From: Polynucleobacter sp. Tro8-14-1
Lineage (GTDB): Bacteria; Pseudomonadota; Gammaproteobacteria; Burkholderiales; Burkholderiaceae
Reading direction: 5' to 3'
DNA length: 64,000 nt
Assembly: GCF_018881655.1 (NCBI RefSeq)
Contig: NZ_JACVPX010000005.1
Span: forward strand, 1-64,000
The notes under the pieces are model-generated. The model was not told the DNA's origin, made no database searches, and saw only the letters and a list, made by a program, of their open reading frames with translations. The position numbers were made by a program, and so were the translations under genes. Positions 45,062 through 55,603 of the stretch are shown piece by piece (the stretch's first letter is position 1; the number at the start of each line of letters is the position of its first letter).

Positions 45062-46684
45062 ATGTTGATTTTAGAAAATACCTTTGCAAATGCAGCCTTC
45101 ATGAGTGATGAAGGTTACCAAGCTCCGAACCGATTCCTTATCTTGGGATTGGGTGAGTCTGGAGTAGCTATGGCGAAGTGGTGCCTGCGAAATGGTGCCG
45201 AAGTCCGCTTAGCTGATACGCGTGAGCAATCCTCTTTTACTGTGCGTCAAAATGCTTGGCTGGAAGAGCTTCGGATTGCTGGCCTCAAAGATGTTTGTTT
45301 TGGTCCCCTGGATGAAAGCTTACTTAAGAATATTGACGTGATTGGTATTAGCCCGGGACTTTCTCCGGTGCAAGACCCAACCTATGCTTTCTTGGTTAAA
45401 GCCGAACAGGCTGAAATCGATGTGTGGAGTGAGATTGAATTTTTTGCTCGCGCAATTTCTGCTTTAAGTCGTTTGGCACAAGCGCAAGAGATGAGTTATG
45501 CAGCTGCAGTATTGGCTGTCACTGGCACCAACGGTAAAACAACTACCACCGCATTAACCGGACAACTCTGTGAGCGTGCTGGCAAGAAGGTTGCTGTTGC
45601 AGGAAATATTAGCCCTGCTGCCTTAGAAAAGTTGATGAGTTGCTTGGATATTGCCGATCAAATCGTGGATATGCCAGATGTTTGGGTCTTAGAGTTATCC
45701 AGCTTTCAGTTGGTTTACACCCATACCTTGAATGCTACAGCAGCAACGGTATTGAATATTACTCAAGACCATTTAGATTGGCATGGCGATATGCAAGCCT
45801 ATGCACAAGCAAAGTCACGGATATTTGGTGTTGATACAGTTTGTATTCTGAATCGCGATGATTCTCTTGTAATGGGGCTGCTGTCTGAAGAGCAAAAAGC
45901 AGAGAGAGCCATTGTGACCTTTGGCTCAAATCGCCCAGATGAGCAAGGCGCTTTTGGAATTGAGCATGACTTACGTGCGGGCGGAATAGATTGGCTGGTA
46001 TGGGCTGAAGTAGATGAGGATGTTGAGCCCAAGCCTAAGCGTCGTCGTAAATCTGCAGTAGTTGAAGAAGAGGAGCCGTTGCGCCTCAAGCGCCTTATTC
46101 CAGCTGACGCCTTAAGAATACGTGGCCGACATAATGCATTAAATGCGCTTGCAGCCCTGGCCTTAGCACGTGCTGCTAATTTACCTATGAATGCGCTGTT
46201 ACATGGCTTGCGTGATTACCATGGTGAGCCACATCGTGTGCAAAGTATTGCGATTGTTAAAGATGTTGAATATGTAGATGACAGCAAGGGCACTAATGTA
46301 GGTGCGACTGTCGCCGCATTGAATGGCTTGGGTAGCAACGAGTCTGGCAAGCGAATTTGGTTGATTGCTGGTGGCGATGGCAAAGGCCAGGATTTCAGTC
46401 CGCTACGTGAACCCGCGTTACGTTTTGTGAAGGGCGCATTCCTAATCGGTAAAGATGGCGCTGCAATTGGCGAAGCTCTTGGCTCAGAAATTCAAAGTAC
46501 AAATTGTGGCGATTTAATTTCTGCAGTTCAGGCTGCTGCCTCAAAAGCTGTATCAGGAGACTTGGTATTACTCTCACCAGCCTGTGCAAGCTTAGATCAG
46601 TTCCATGATTATGTTGAGCGTGCTCAAGTATTTGCTGCAGAGGTTGAAGAGCTAGGCATGCGCTTTGAAGGAGTCCAGGTATGA
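45062..46684 (+). CDS. murD: UDP-MurNAc-L-alanine:D-glutamate ligase with charged insert
   Basis: Adds D-glutamate to UDP-MurNAc-L-Ala. LGLGESGVAMAKW starts the UDP-binding domain, the P-loop is VTGTNGKTTTTALTG (about 155-169), and the C-terminal domain has PHRVQSI and DDSKGTNVGAT. At 540 aa it is about 80-100 residues longer than enteric MurD. The extra length includes a charged segment, EDVEPKPKRRRKSAVVEEEE, at about 320-339, between the central and C-terminal parts. It follows mraY after 13 bases and overlaps ftsW by 4. Confidence 0.95.
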   Translation: MLILENTFANAAFMSDEGYQAPNRFLILGLGESGVAMAKWCLRNGAEVRLADTREQSSFTVRQNAWLEELRIAGLKDVCFGPLDESLLKNIDVIGISPGLSPVQDPTYAFLVKAEQAEIDVWSEIEFFARAISALSRLAQAQEMSYAAAVLAVTGTNGKTTTTALTGQLCERAGKKVAVAGNISPAALEKLMSCLDIADQIVDMPDVWVLELSSFQLVYTHTLNATAATVLNITQDHLDWHGDMQAYAQAKSRIFGVDTVCILNRDDSLVMGLLSEEQKAERAIVTFGSNRPDEQGAFGIEHDLRAGGIDWLVWAEVDEDVEPKPKRRRKSAVVEEEEPLRLKRLIPADALRIRGRHNALNALAALALARAANLPMNALLHGLRDYHGEPHRVQSIAIVKDVEYVDDSKGTNVGATVAALNGLGSNESGKRIWLIAGGDGKGQDFSPLREPALRFVKGAFLIGKDGAAIGEALGSEIQSTNCGDLISAVQAAASKAVSGDLVLLSPACASLDQFHDYVERAQVFAAEVEELGMRFEGVQV

Positions 46685-47952
46685 GCTTAAAAGAAAAATT
46701 CTTTCCTGAAAATCGACTTGGCCTAAATCGCTTCTGGAATTTTTCAAGGGGTGGAATCGATAACTTCCGCACTGGATTGCGAGATGCTGTTTCAGGTGTA
46801 GAGCAAACCCGTTCGCGCATGATGGAATATGACCAGTTACTTGTGTGGGCGGTCTTATCCTTGACCTTGATTGGCTTAGTCATGGTGTACTCGGCTTCCA
46901 TTACTTTGGCCGATGGACCGAAGTATGCAAATTACAGTAGTAACTTCTTTCTCATTCGTCACGTGATTTCTTTGGTGATTGCGATTGGTGTCGGTATCTG
47001 GGCTTTTAAGATACCTACTAAAGTATGGGATCGTTATTCACCAGTCATTTTTGGGTTTACCGTTTTATTACTGATCGCCGTTCTAATTCCTGGTGTAGGC
47101 AAGGGTGTGAATGGTGCGAAGCGTTGGATTCCTCTGGGCTTGATGAATTTTCAGCCATCTGAGTTGATGAAATTTGCTGCTGTGATATTTGCAGCAAGTT
47201 ATACCGTTCAACGCCAGGAGTATCTCCATTCCTTTGTGAAGGGCATGCTACCGATGGGTATTGCAGTTGCTCTGGTAGGTGGTCTGTTGATGGCTGAGCC
47301 AGATATGGGTGCATTCGTAGTAGTTGCCTTGATTGCATTTGGCATCCTCTTTTTGGGCGGTATTAATGCCAAGTTATTTGGCGGTTTGATTCTGGTTGGG
47401 TTGATGAGTGGTGCAACGATGATTGCGCTTTCCCCATTCCGTCGGGGACGCATGTTGGCCTTTATGGATCCATGGCAAGTAGATAACGCTGCCAATAAAG
47501 GCTATCAGTTAACCCATTCATTAATGGCATTTGGTCGTGGCGAATGGTTTGGTACAGGACTTGGCGGTAGCGTAGAAAAACTGCACTACTTACCAGAAGC
47601 GCATACCGATTTCATCATGGCTGTGATTGGCGAAGAGTTAGGATTTGTTGGTGTGGTGGTGGTGATCTTCTTGTTTTATTGGATCGTGCGTCGCGCCTTC
47701 TTAATTGGCCGCACTGCTTTGCAGTTGGATCGTAGCTTTGCAGGACTTGCAGCTAAGGGCGTTGCCATTTGGATTGGTTGGCAGGCTTTCATCAATATGG
47801 GTGTGAACCTTGGGTTGTTACCAACCAAAGGCCTTACTTTGCCATTGGTAAGTTATGGCGGCTCTGGAATTTTGATGAACGCAGTTGCCGTTGCAATGTT
47901 GCTGCGTATTGATTTTGAAAATCGCATCCTCATGCGTGGAGGGAAGCTTTGA
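46681..47952 (+). CDS. ftsW: Septal peptidoglycan glycosyltransferase FtsW (SEDS)
   Basis: Polymerises lipid II at the septum with FtsI. About ten membrane segments follow an unusually long cytoplasmic N-terminus (about 48 residues). SEDS signatures: LGLMNFQPSELMKFA, the catalytic-loop region LPEAHTDFIMAVIGEELG, and LPTKGLTLPLVSYGGSG near the end. Length 423 aa. Its 3' end, GGAGGGAAGCTTTGA, holds the murG ribosome binding site and start. Confidence 0.96.
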   Translation: MSLKEKFFPENRLGLNRFWNFSRGGIDNFRTGLRDAVSGVEQTRSRMMEYDQLLVWAVLSLTLIGLVMVYSASITLADGPKYANYSSNFFLIRHVISLVIAIGVGIWAFKIPTKVWDRYSPVIFGFTVLLLIAVLIPGVGKGVNGAKRWIPLGLMNFQPSELMKFAAVIFAASYTVQRQEYLHSFVKGMLPMGIAVALVGGLLMAEPDMGAFVVVALIAFGILFLGGINAKLFGGLILVGLMSGATMIALSPFRRGRMLAFMDPWQVDNAANKGYQLTHSLMAFGRGEWFGTGLGGSVEKLHYLPEAHTDFIMAVIGEELGFVGVVVVIFLFYWIVRRAFLIGRTALQLDRSFAGLAAKGVAIWIGWQAFINMGVNLGLLPTKGLTLPLVSYGGSGILMNAVAVAMLLRIDFENRILMRGGKL

Positions 47953-49022
47953 CTAAACCCTCAATCTTGGTGATGGCTGGCGGTACTGGTGGACATATCT
48001 TTCCAGGCCTCGCTGTCGCCGAATATTTGCGGATTTGCGGTTGGAAGGTCTCTTGGTTGGGTAATCAAGCTGGCATGGAGTATCGCCTCGTGAAGTCTTG
48101 TGATTTTCCATTTGAGGCAGTTCAGTTTAGTGGCCTGCGTGGCAAGGGATTAAAAGCAAAGTTGATGTTACCCATTAACCTCATACGCGCTTGCTATCAA
48201 AGCTGGAAAATTATGCGTCGCTTAAAACCGAATGTTGTTTTGGGTATGGGCGGTTACATTACTTTCCCTGGTGGTTTGGTATCTAAATTATTGAAGCGCC
48301 CATTGGTTCTGCATGAATCTAATTCGGTAGCTGGAAGTGCCAATCGTGCGCTGAGCAAAATTGCTATGCGGACCTTAACTGGGTTTCCAGATACGATGGC
48401 GCACGCAGAGTGGGTGGGCAATCCTATTCGCGAAGAGTTTGATCATATGTTGGCACCTGCGGATCGATATGAAGAGCGCCAAGGGCCTTTATCTATCTTG
48501 GTCGTAGGTGGTAGCTTGGGTGCTGCTGCTCTTAATGAAAGTATTCCGACTGCGCTGGCATTAATTCCAGTAGAGTCACGTCCCAAAGTAATTCATCAGG
48601 CGGGCGACAAGCATTTAGCAGATGTACAGAAGCGATATGCCGACTTAGGTGTAGCAGCAGATATTCGTTCCTTCATTGATGACATGCCAGCTGCATATTC
48701 ACAGGCCGATTTGGTGATTTGCCGTTCAGGCGCCATGACAGTTTCTGAAATAGCCGCTTGTGGCATTGCCTCTTGCCTTATTCCATTCCCATTTGCAATT
48801 GACAACCACCAAACTGCGAATGCACAGTTTTTGGCAAATGCGAATGCAGCGATTTTGTTGCCGCAGCCATTACTAAACCCGCAAGATTTAGCAATGATGA
48901 TTCAGAACTTTAATCGCACAGAATTAAAAGAGATGGCATTACGTGCGCATGCTTTAGCAAAACCACACGCTACCCAGCGTGTAGCTGAGGTATGCGCAAA
49001 TTGTGCGGGAGTAGGAATATGA
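47949..49022 (+). CDS. murG: Lipid II synthase MurG (GlcNAc transferase)
   Basis: Peripheral membrane GT-B glycosyltransferase that adds GlcNAc to lipid [20 protein letters not shown] is the N-terminal glycine-rich loop, [13 protein letters not shown] and LHESNSVAG follow, and the UDP-GlcNAc site is [17 protein letters not shown]. Length 357 aa. The start codon is TTG, overlapping the ftsW stop as TTGA, with GGAGGG just before it. The end overlaps murC by 4 bases. Confidence 0.97.
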   Translation: MTKPSILVMAGGTGGHIFPGLAVAEYLRICGWKVSWLGNQAGMEYRLVKSCDFPFEAVQFSGLRGKGLKAKLMLPINLIRACYQSWKIMRRLKPNVVLGMGGYITFPGGLVSKLLKRPLVLHESNSVAGSANRALSKIAMRTLTGFPDTMAHAEWVGNPIREEFDHMLAPADRYEERQGPLSILVVGGSLGAAALNESIPTALALIPVESRPKVIHQAGDKHLADVQKRYADLGVAADIRSFIDDMPAAYSQADLVICRSGAMTVSEIAACGIASCLIPFPFAIDNHQTANAQFLANANAAILLPQPLLNPQDLAMMIQNFNRTELKEMALRAHALAKPHATQRVAEVCANCAGVGI

Positions 49023-50455
49023 AGCATATCGTTCAGCAAATTCACTTCGTCGGTATCGGTGGTGCTGGCATGAGCGGCATCGCTGAAGTACTGTTGAACT
49101 TGGGTTACCAAGTTTCAGGGTCAGACTTAGCGGATGGCGCAGTCACTAAACGCCTTAGAGATTTGGGCGCAGTCATTCATATTGGGCATGACCCTAAAAA
49201 TATTGGTACGGCAGAGGCGGTAGTGATTTCTACTGCTGTTGCAGGCAATAATCCAGAGGTTTTGGCTGCACGCGCGGCGAAGGTACCAGTGATTCAGCGC
49301 GCAGTCATGTTGGGTGAGTTGATGCGCCTGAAACAGGGCATTGCAATTGCTGGCACACACGGCAAAACAACTACTACCAGCTTGGTTGCATCCGTTTTAG
49401 CTGAAGGTGGTCTAGATCCCACATTTGTGATTGGCGGCAAACTCAATTCCGCAGGCGCCAATGCGCGCTTAGGTCAGGGAGATTTTATTGTGGTCGAGGC
49501 AGATGAATCAGATGCCTCTTTCTTGCAATTATTTCCGGCCATGGAAGTGGTAACCAATATTGATGCTGATCATATGGATACCTATCAGCACGATATGGCT
49601 CGATTGAAGCAGGCATTTGTTCAGTTCATTCAGCGTATGCCTTTTTATGGTGTGGCAGTGCTTTGTATTGATGATGCTAATGTGCGCGACATCATTCCAT
49701 TCGTATCTCAGCCCGTACTTCGCTACGGTTTGTCGGAGGATGCAGATATTCGCGCAAGCAATGTTCGCGCTGATGGTACTCAAATGCACTTCAGGGTTGA
49801 TCGCCGCACTGTGCGCAGGCATGGCAATAAGCCGGGCCCATTAAATATCACCTTGAATTTACCGGGCTTACATAACGTTCGCAACGCTTTAGCTGCTATT
49901 GGCATAGCAACAGAGTTGGGTGTGGGTGATGAAGCAATTATGAAAGCACTGTTTGACTTTAGTGGTGTTGGTCGTCGCTTCCAGCGTTATGGAGAGATTC
50001 CCTTGGTAGGTGGTGGTAGCTTTACCTTGATCGATGATTATGGCCATCACCCAGTAGAAATGGCTGCAACCTTAGCTGCAGCAAGAGGTGCCTTCCCAGA
50101 TCGTCGCTTGGTATTGGCATTCCAGCCGCACCGCTTCACTAGAACGCGTGATTGCTTTGGCGAGTTTGTTCAAGTTCTCAAAAATTTTGATGCTTTAGTG
50201 CTGACCGATGTGTATCCAGCGGGCGAAGCAAAAATTCCGGGGGCTGACAGCAAGAGTTTGATGAAGGCCGCTATCACTGAAGACAAAAATTCTAAAGCCT
50301 TATTAGATTCGAGCGCAGTTGCTTATGCTGCAAATGTTGCGGAGATGTCAGAAAAGTTAAGTCAAGTTCTAAAAGATGGAGATGTCTTAATTACGATGGG
50401 TGCGGGATCAATTTCTGCTTTGCCACATACGTTGTCGGAGGCGAAGCATGTCTAA
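49019..50455 (+). CDS. murC: UDP-N-acetylmuramate:L-alanine ligase
   Basis: First amino-acid ligase of the pathway. [18 protein letters not shown] opens the Rossmann domain, the P-loop is [16 protein letters not shown] (about 111-126), [11 protein letters not shown] and [11 protein letters not shown] are central signatures, and [14 protein letters not shown] is near the third domain. The start is the ATG at 49019 (478 aa), overlapping the murG stop; the track start nine codons earlier lies within murG. It overlaps ddl by 8 bases. No murB is present between murC and ddl, as in other Betaproteobacteria. Confidence 0.97.
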   Translation: MKHIVQQIHFVGIGGAGMSGIAEVLLNLGYQVSGSDLADGAVTKRLRDLGAVIHIGHDPKNIGTAEAVVISTAVAGNNPEVLAARAAKVPVIQRAVMLGELMRLKQGIAIAGTHGKTTTTSLVASVLAEGGLDPTFVIGGKLNSAGANARLGQGDFIVVEADESDASFLQLFPAMEVVTNIDADHMDTYQHDMARLKQAFVQFIQRMPFYGVAVLCIDDANVRDIIPFVSQPVLRYGLSEDADIRASNVRADGTQMHFRVDRRTVRRHGNKPGPLNITLNLPGLHNVRNALAAIGIATELGVGDEAIMKALFDFSGVGRRFQRYGEIPLVGGGSFTLIDDYGHHPVEMAATLAAARGAFPDRRLVLAFQPHRFTRTRDCFGEFVQVLKNFDALVLTDVYPAGEAKIPGADSKSLMKAAITEDKNSKALLDSSAVAYAANVAEMSEKLSQVLKDGDVLITMGAGSISALPHTLSEAKHV

Positions 50456-51461
50456 GGTAGGTGCTAATTTGATTTCCTGGGGTGATCGCGTTAAGTCCAG
50501 CTTGGCTGGCCTAGATCTTAAGTCTTTAGGCCGTGTTGGTGTTTTGCTGGGCGGTAAATCAGGCGAACGGGAGATTTCTCTTATGTCAGGCAATGGCGTA
50601 TTAGAAGCTTTGCGCGTAAAAGGGGTTGATGCCCATGCTTTTGATACGGGTTTGCGTTGCCCTACCGAAATAGCAAAAGAAAACTTCGATCGTGTATTCA
50701 TTTCCTTGCATGGCCGCTTTGGTGAAGACGGAACCATCCAAGGATTGCTGGAGTTGTTAGGGTTACCTTATACAGGTAGTGGTGTTTTGGCCTCTGCTCT
50801 AGCAATCGACAAAATTGTCACCAAGCAAGTCTGGATTAGTAATGGACTTGCCACTCCTGAGTATGAAGAGCTTACAGCTGATAGCGACTGGAATGCAGTT
50901 GTGAAACATCTGGGCTTGCCTTTGATTGTGAAGCCTGCGCATGAGGGATCCTCTTTAGGCTTAACAAAAGTGAAGTCAGTAGACGAGTTGCCAGCTGCAT
51001 ACAAGCTTGCTGCTGGGTTGGATAAAAAAGTGATTGCAGAGACTTGCATTATTGGCGATGAGTTAACTTGTCCGCTAGTTGGTCAAGGCAAGACGGCTGA
51101 AGCTTTACCAGTGATCAAAATTATTCCACCGCAAGCAAATTACGATTTTCATAATAAATATTTCTCTAATGAAACTCAGTACTTATGCCCTACTGGGCTT
51201 GCACCTGAGGTGAATGCCGCTGTTCAGGAGTTGGCCTTAGCGGCATATAAAGCCTTGGGTTGTCGTACATGGGGTCGCGCTGATGTGATGTTAGATCAAA
51301 AGACCGGCAAACCTTACTTGTTGGAAATGAATACTTCTCCTGGTATGACTTCCCACTCTTTGGTGCCAATGGCCGCCAAAGCTGCTGGTATTGAGTATGC
51401 CGATCTAGTGCTTTGGTTGCTTAGTCAAACGTTGCAGCAAAAAGAAGGTGCAGCTGCATGA
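50448..51461 (+). CDS. ddl: D-alanine:D-alanine ligase
   Basis: ATP-grasp ligase that makes D-Ala-D-Ala for Mur[22 protein letters not shown] is the N-terminal signature (usually GGxSxExxVS), [19 protein letters not shown] and [19 protein letters not shown] follow, and [18 protein letters not shown] is the C-terminal metal site. The start is the ATG at 50448, preceded by GGAGGCGAAGC, giving 337 aa. The track start at 50400 is out of frame within murC. It is of the DdlB type by position. Confidence 0.96.
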   Translation: MSKVGANLISWGDRVKSSLAGLDLKSLGRVGVLLGGKSGEREISLMSGNGVLEALRVKGVDAHAFDTGLRCPTEIAKENFDRVFISLHGRFGEDGTIQGLLELLGLPYTGSGVLASALAIDKIVTKQVWISNGLATPEYEELTADSDWNAVVKHLGLPLIVKPAHEGSSLGLTKVKSVDELPAAYKLAAGLDKKVIAETCIIGDELTCPLVGQGKTAEALPVIKIIPPQANYDFHNKYFSNETQYLCPTGLAPEVNAAVQELALAAYKALGCRTWGRADVMLDQKTGKPYLLEMNTSPGMTSHSLVPMAAKAAGIEYADLVLWLLSQTLQQKEGAAA

Positions 51462-52315
51462 GTAACTTCATGGACCGCTTCGGTGAAATTTTCTCTATGT
51501 TGATGTCTCCGCTTTGGAATCATGCGGAGCGCATGGAGAAGCTGAGTCGTTTCCTGCTGCGTTGCTTTGTGGTGATGCTCGTCATTGGTATTTTGGTTTG
51601 GTTAAGTCAGCGACCAGTGTTCGCTTTGAAGCAGATCCAGATTGAACCAGTTGCTGGCCAAACCTTGAAACACATTAACAAGCCTATTGTTAAGCAACAA
51701 GTTTTAGAAACAGTACAGGGTAATTTCTTCAGCGTTCGCTTAGAAGATGTGAAGCGAGGCTTTGAAAGTATGCCTTGGGTGCGACATGCCAATGTCCGTC
51801 GTGTATGGCCAAATGGTCTGGTGGTGAGTATTGAAGAGCAGAAGCCTTTTGGTACCTGGGGAGGCGCTGAGAGTCACGCGCTAATGAATACCCATGGCGA
51901 GCTCTTTACTGGACGCGTTTCTGAGGTGGGTGAGGATGTACGTTTAGTCGACTTCTCTGGCCCTGAAGATGCAGGTAAAGAGGTAATGAGTCTTTATGAA
52001 AAAGCCAACAATTGGTTTAAGCCATGGGGCGCAGAAGTCACTAGCCTTGCTCTGACTGAACGTTACGCATGGCATGTCAAGCTCTCAAACGGAATGAAAG
52101 TAGAGTTTGGCCGCGATGAGGAAAGCTCGGATAAAAATTTAACGGAAGAACGTGTGGCGCGTTTATTTAAATATTGGCCGCAAGTACAAGAGAAGTGGGC
52201 GAATCGAGTAGATGCAGTCGATCTGCGATATGCAAATGGTTTTGCAGTTCATCTTGCATCTGTAAGTTTGAAAAAGAATGAAGTAGATGGCAAAAAAAGT
52301 GAGCTGAAGCAATGA
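51458..52315 (+). CDS. ftsQ: Cell division protein FtsQ
   Basis: Bitopic hub of the divisome that binds FtsL and FtsB. Cytoplasmic end of about 28 residues, a membrane segment (about 30-50), the POTRA domain starting at LKQIQIEPV, with [24 protein letters not shown] as the typical polypeptide-transport signature, and a beta domain to the end. Length 285 aa is normal. It overlaps ddl by 4 bases; ftsA follows directly. Confidence 0.95.
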   Translation: MSNFMDRFGEIFSMLMSPLWNHAERMEKLSRFLLRCFVVMLVIGILVWLSQRPVFALKQIQIEPVAGQTLKHINKPIVKQQVLETVQGNFFSVRLEDVKRGFESMPWVRHANVRRVWPNGLVVSIEEQKPFGTWGGAESHALMNTHGELFTGRVSEVGEDVRLVDFSGPEDAGKEVMSLYEKANNWFKPWGAEVTSLALTERYAWHVKLSNGMKVEFGRDEESSDKNLTEERVARLFKYWPQVQEKWANRVDAVDLRYANGFAVHLASVSLKKNEVDGKKSELKQ

Positions 52316-52324
52316 GGAATGGTA

Positions 52325-53554
52325 ATGAGTAAAGACAATCGCGATATTTTGGTTGGTTTAGATATTGGAACTTCCAAGGTTGTTGCCTTGGTTGCTGAGT
52401 TAGCTCCTGATGGTCAATTCAACGTAGTGGGTGTTGGCCAAACTGCATCCAAAGGATTAAAGAAGGGTGTTGTAGTCAATATTGAAGCTACCGTTCAGTC
52501 CATTCAGAAGGCACTTGAAGAGGCTGAAGTGATGGCTGATCGCCAGATTGTGCAAGTCTTTACAGGAATTGCTGGTAATCACATTGTGAGTTTTAACTCG
52601 AGCGGTATGGTTGCAATACGCGATAAAGAAGTTGGCTCTGGAGATGTCGAGCGCGTACTGGAAACGGCAAAAGCAATCAATATTCCAACAGATCAACAGA
52701 TTCTGCATATTCTGGTTCAGGAATTCATTATTGATGGTCAAGAAGATGTCCGCGAACCAATTGGCATGAGCGGTCTTCGCTTAGAGGTGAAGGTCCACAT
52801 TGTTACTGGCGCTGTAAGTGCTGCTCAAAATATTGTGAAGTGTGTACGCCGTTGTGGCCTCGAAGTTAACGACCTGATCTTGCAGCCTTTAGCTTCAAGC
52901 TTGGCGGTATTGACCGAAGATGAGAAAGAGCTTGGTGTGGTGTTAGTTGATATTGGCGGTGGTACAACCGATATTGCAATTTATTGTCAGGGTTCGATTC
53001 GTCACACAGCAGTGATTCCAATTGCTGGTGATCAAATTACGAATGACATTGCGATGGCATTGCGCACACCAACGATTGATGCCGAAGATTTGAAAATTGC
53101 GCATGGTATCGCTCGTCAAGAGATGGCTGATCCAACCGCGATGATTGATGTTCCTGGTGTTGGTGACCGTGAGCCACGCCCGATGTCTAAACAAGCTTTG
53201 GCAGCAGTAATTGAGCCGCGCGTTGAAGAGTTATTCACGCTGGTAAGAGGCCTAGTTCGTGACTCCGGATACGAAGATATGGTTTCTTCTGGAATTGTTT
53301 TAACAGGCGGCACAGCATTAATGCCAGGCATGGTGGAGTTGGCCGAACAAGTCTTTTTGAGGCCTGCTCGTATCGGAACCCCTGAATACCGTGGCCATCT
53401 TCATGAAGTTTTACGTAGTCCCAGATATGCCACCAGCATTGGTTTGCTGATGGAAGGCCAAGCGCAGCTATTGCGCGGTCGTCGTGTTTCTCAATCAGGC
53501 GCGTTGCAAGGTGTTATCTCGCGCATGAAGGAATGGTTTGCAGGAAATTTTTAA
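52325..53554 (+). CDS. ftsA: Cell division protein FtsA
   Basis: Actin-like protein that anchors FtsZ to the membrane. ILVGLDIGTSKVVALVAEL is the phosphate-1 loop, VLVDIGGGTTDIAIY the phosphate-2 loop, and GIVLTGGTALMPGMVELAE the adenosine motif. The C-terminal amphipathic tail VISRMKEWFAGNF is the membrane anchor. I use the ATG at 52325 (409 aa), which has GAGGAA 5 bases before it, instead of the track start two codons earlier. Confidence 0.97.
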   Translation: MSKDNRDILVGLDIGTSKVVALVAELAPDGQFNVVGVGQTASKGLKKGVVVNIEATVQSIQKALEEAEVMADRQIVQVFTGIAGNHIVSFNSSGMVAIRDKEVGSGDVERVLETAKAINIPTDQQILHILVQEFIIDGQEDVREPIGMSGLRLEVKVHIVTGAVSAAQNIVKCVRRCGLEVNDLILQPLASSLAVLTEDEKELGVVLVDIGGGTTDIAIYCQGSIRHTAVIPIAGDQITNDIAMALRTPTIDAEDLKIAHGIARQEMADPTAMIDVPGVGDREPRPMSKQALAAVIEPRVEELFTLVRGLVRDSGYEDMVSSGIVLTGGTALMPGMVELAEQVFLRPARIGTPEYRGHLHEVLRSPRYATSIGLLMEGQAQLLRGRRVSQSGALQGVISRMKEWFAGNF

Positions 53555-53602
53555 GTTTTTTTCGTCGTCGTCAATGTAGTACGTATTTACCTAGGAGGGT
53601 AT

Positions 53603-54943
53603 ATGGAATTTGAAATGTTAGATCAAGAAACAGCTGGCAAGACCATTATTAAAGTGGTTGGAGTCGGTGGCGCTGGTGGCAATGCTGTCCAGCATATGAT
53701 CCGTCGCGGTGTTAATGGCGTAGAGTTCATTTGCATGAACACCGATGCTGGCGCATTACAGCGTTCTGAAGCATCTGTGAATTTGCAACTGGGTTCTAGC
53801 GGATTAGGTGCTGGTGCCAAACCAGAAATCGGCGCAGCTTCTGCTGAAGAAGCGCGTGCTCGCATTGCCGATACATTGCAAGGCGCACACATGGTGTTCA
53901 TCACTGCTGGTATGGGTGGCGGCACAGGAACTGGAGCGGCTCCAATCGTGGCTCAAGTAGCTAAAGAAATGGGCATTTTGACTGTTGGCGTCATTAGTAA
54001 GCCATTTGACTTTGAGGGTGTAAAGCGCTTGAAGGTTGCGGAGAATGGTGCTGCAGAGCTCGAGTCATATGTAGATTCATTAATTGTTGTGCTCAACGAA
54101 AAGCTCTTTGAAGTAATGGGTGAAGACGCTGAGTTTGACAAAGCATTTGCTTGCGCTGATGACGTGTTGCATAACGCAGTTTCTGGTATTGCAGAAATCA
54201 TCAATGTTCAAGGTTTGATCAACGTTGACTTTGAAGACGTTAAAACAGTAATGGGTGAGCAAGGTAAAGCCATGATGGGAACGGCAACTGTTTCTGGTAT
54301 GGACCGTGCACGCTTAGCTGCTGAAGCTGCGGTGGCATCACCATTACTCGAAGGTGTTGATCTATCAGGTGCACGTGGCGTGTTGGTAAACATTACTGCT
54401 AGCCGTTCATTGAAATTGTCTGAGACTCGCGAAGTCATGGCGGCGATTCGTGGTTATGCCGCTGATGACGCAACCGTAATCTTTGGTACTGTTTATGACG
54501 AGAGCCTAGGCGATGCCTTACGTGTAACTGTAGTTGCTACTGGTTTGAATAATCCTCAAGCACGTAAAAACAACCAACCTGAAGTAGTTTGGAGACAAGC
54601 TACTGGTACTCATGATGCAATGCCAACGATGGCAGACCTCAATAGCTTTGCCCCTGCTAGCGCATCAGCAGCAATGAGCAAAGTAAGTGTGGATTCTGCC
54701 TTAAGTACTAGTGCAGGTTTGGCTCTCACTGGAACAGGTAGTGCTCCAGCAATGGCAGCTCAACCGGCGAGTACTGGCGTTGACTATAGCCAATATGACT
54801 TGCCACGGGTTTTTCGTAGCTCTCGTGAAGCGACTCCTGCGCCTACATTAGGTGCGGATAGTTCTCCTCAGGCTAAATCCATGTTGGACAAAGGGGCTGA
54901 TTACTATGAAATTCCAGCCTTTTTGCGTAAACAAGCAGATTAA
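53603..54943 (+). CDS. ftsZ: Cell division protein FtsZ
   Basis: Tubulin-like GTPase that forms the Z ring. The GTP site has [14 protein letters not shown] (about 19-32) and the tubulin signature [10 protein letters not shown] (about 106-115); the catalytic loop is [12 protein letters not shown] variable linker from about 320 to 425 leads to the conserved C-terminal peptide [12 protein letters not shown], which binds FtsA and ZipA. Length 446 aa. A strong AGGAGG lies before the ATG, and the gap to ftsA (48 bases) is the largest in the cluster, so extra expression is likely. Confidence 0.98.
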   Translation: MEFEMLDQETAGKTIIKVVGVGGAGGNAVQHMIRRGVNGVEFICMNTDAGALQRSEASVNLQLGSSGLGAGAKPEIGAASAEEARARIADTLQGAHMVFITAGMGGGTGTGAAPIVAQVAKEMGILTVGVISKPFDFEGVKRLKVAENGAAELESYVDSLIVVLNEKLFEVMGEDAEFDKAFACADDVLHNAVSGIAEIINVQGLINVDFEDVKTVMGEQGKAMMGTATVSGMDRARLAAEAAVASPLLEGVDLSGARGVLVNITASRSLKLSETREVMAAIRGYAADDATVIFGTVYDESLGDALRVTVVATGLNNPQARKNNQPEVVWRQATGTHDAMPTMADLNSFAPASASAAMSKVSVDSALSTSAGLALTGTGSAPAMAAQPASTGVDYSQYDLPRVFRSSREATPAPTLGADSSPQAKSMLDKGADYYEIPAFLRKQAD

Positions 54944-54974
54944 TTAACTGCTTAATACAATAGGTAATTGCGAA

Positions 54975-55025
54975 ATGCCAGCGCGGCGCCCCTCCGGACG
55001 ACGAATCCCGCGCTTGCGTTGGCAT
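54975..55025 (+). other. GC-rich two-stem element between ftsZ and peroxiredoxin
   Basis: ATGCCA (54975-54980) pairs with TGGCAT (55020-55025), and directly inside it GCGCGG (54981-54986) pairs with CCGCGC (55008-55013), leaving a 6-base bulge TTGCGT on one side and a GC-rich loop. No T-run follows, so it is not a standard terminator. The GC content is well above its surroundings. It could be an RNA processing site, a small RNA, or a mobile palindromic repeat. Confidence 0.45.
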
Positions 55026-55055
55026 GCTTACTAACAATTATTTATTGGAGATGTC

Positions 55056-55556
55056 ATGATTGCTGTTGGACAAAAATTACCGAACGCTACTCTTTATGAA
55101 TTTATGAATGAAGAGACAGAAGGCTGCTCCTTAGGGCCAAATGCTTTTGAAGTTGAAAAGCTGGCAGCTGGAAAAAAGATTGTGTTGTTTGCATTGCCTG
55201 GCGCGTTTACACCCACTTGCTCTGCAAAGCATGTGCCTGGTTATGTTGAGCACTATGATGCGATTAAAGCTAAAGGTGTTGACGAAATTTGGTGTGTTTC
55301 TGTAAATGACCCATTTGTGATGGGCGCATGGGGACGCGATCAAAAAGTTGGCAAAAAGATTCGCATGTTAGGTGATGGCAGTGCTGAGTTCACTAAAAAG
55401 CTTGGTTTAGAGTTGGACTTAACTGCTCGAGGTTTTGGTGTTCGCTCAGATCGTTATGCCATGATTATTGAAGATGGTGTGGTGAAGTCATTAGACCGCG
55501 AAGCTCCAGGTAAGTTTGAAGTAAGTGATGCCGCTTCCATTTTGAAAAAGCTGTAA
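55056..55556 (+). CDS. Peroxiredoxin (Prx5/AhpC-TSA family)
   Basis: Thiol peroxidase of the glutaredoxin-dependent Prx5 branch. The peroxidatic cysteine is C55 in ALPGAFTPTCSAKHVPGY, which is the Prx5 signature; the conserved arginine is in VRSDRYAMI. Length 166 aa is normal, with no fused glutaredoxin domain and no signal peptide. Further cysteines are at C24 and in EIWCVSV. A TTGGAGATG ribosome binding site is present. It lies between ftsZ and lpxC with gaps of 112 and 47 bases. Confidence 0.93.
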   Translation: MIAVGQKLPNATLYEFMNEETEGCSLGPNAFEVEKLAAGKKIVLFALPGAFTPTCSAKHVPGYVEHYDAIKAKGVDEIWCVSVNDPFVMGAWGRDQKVGKKIRMLGDGSAEFTKKLGLELDLTARGFGVRSDRYAMIIEDGVVKSLDREAPGKFEVSDAASILKKL

Positions 55557-55603
55557 TTCAAACCCTTATATAACAAATACCCCCTGAATTTAAATACCCA
55601 AAT

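Noticed and set aside
46395-46901. 168-codon minus-strand ORF across the murD/ftsW junction
   Set aside because: It lies wholly antisense to two well-supported genes and has no recognisable family or ribosome binding site.
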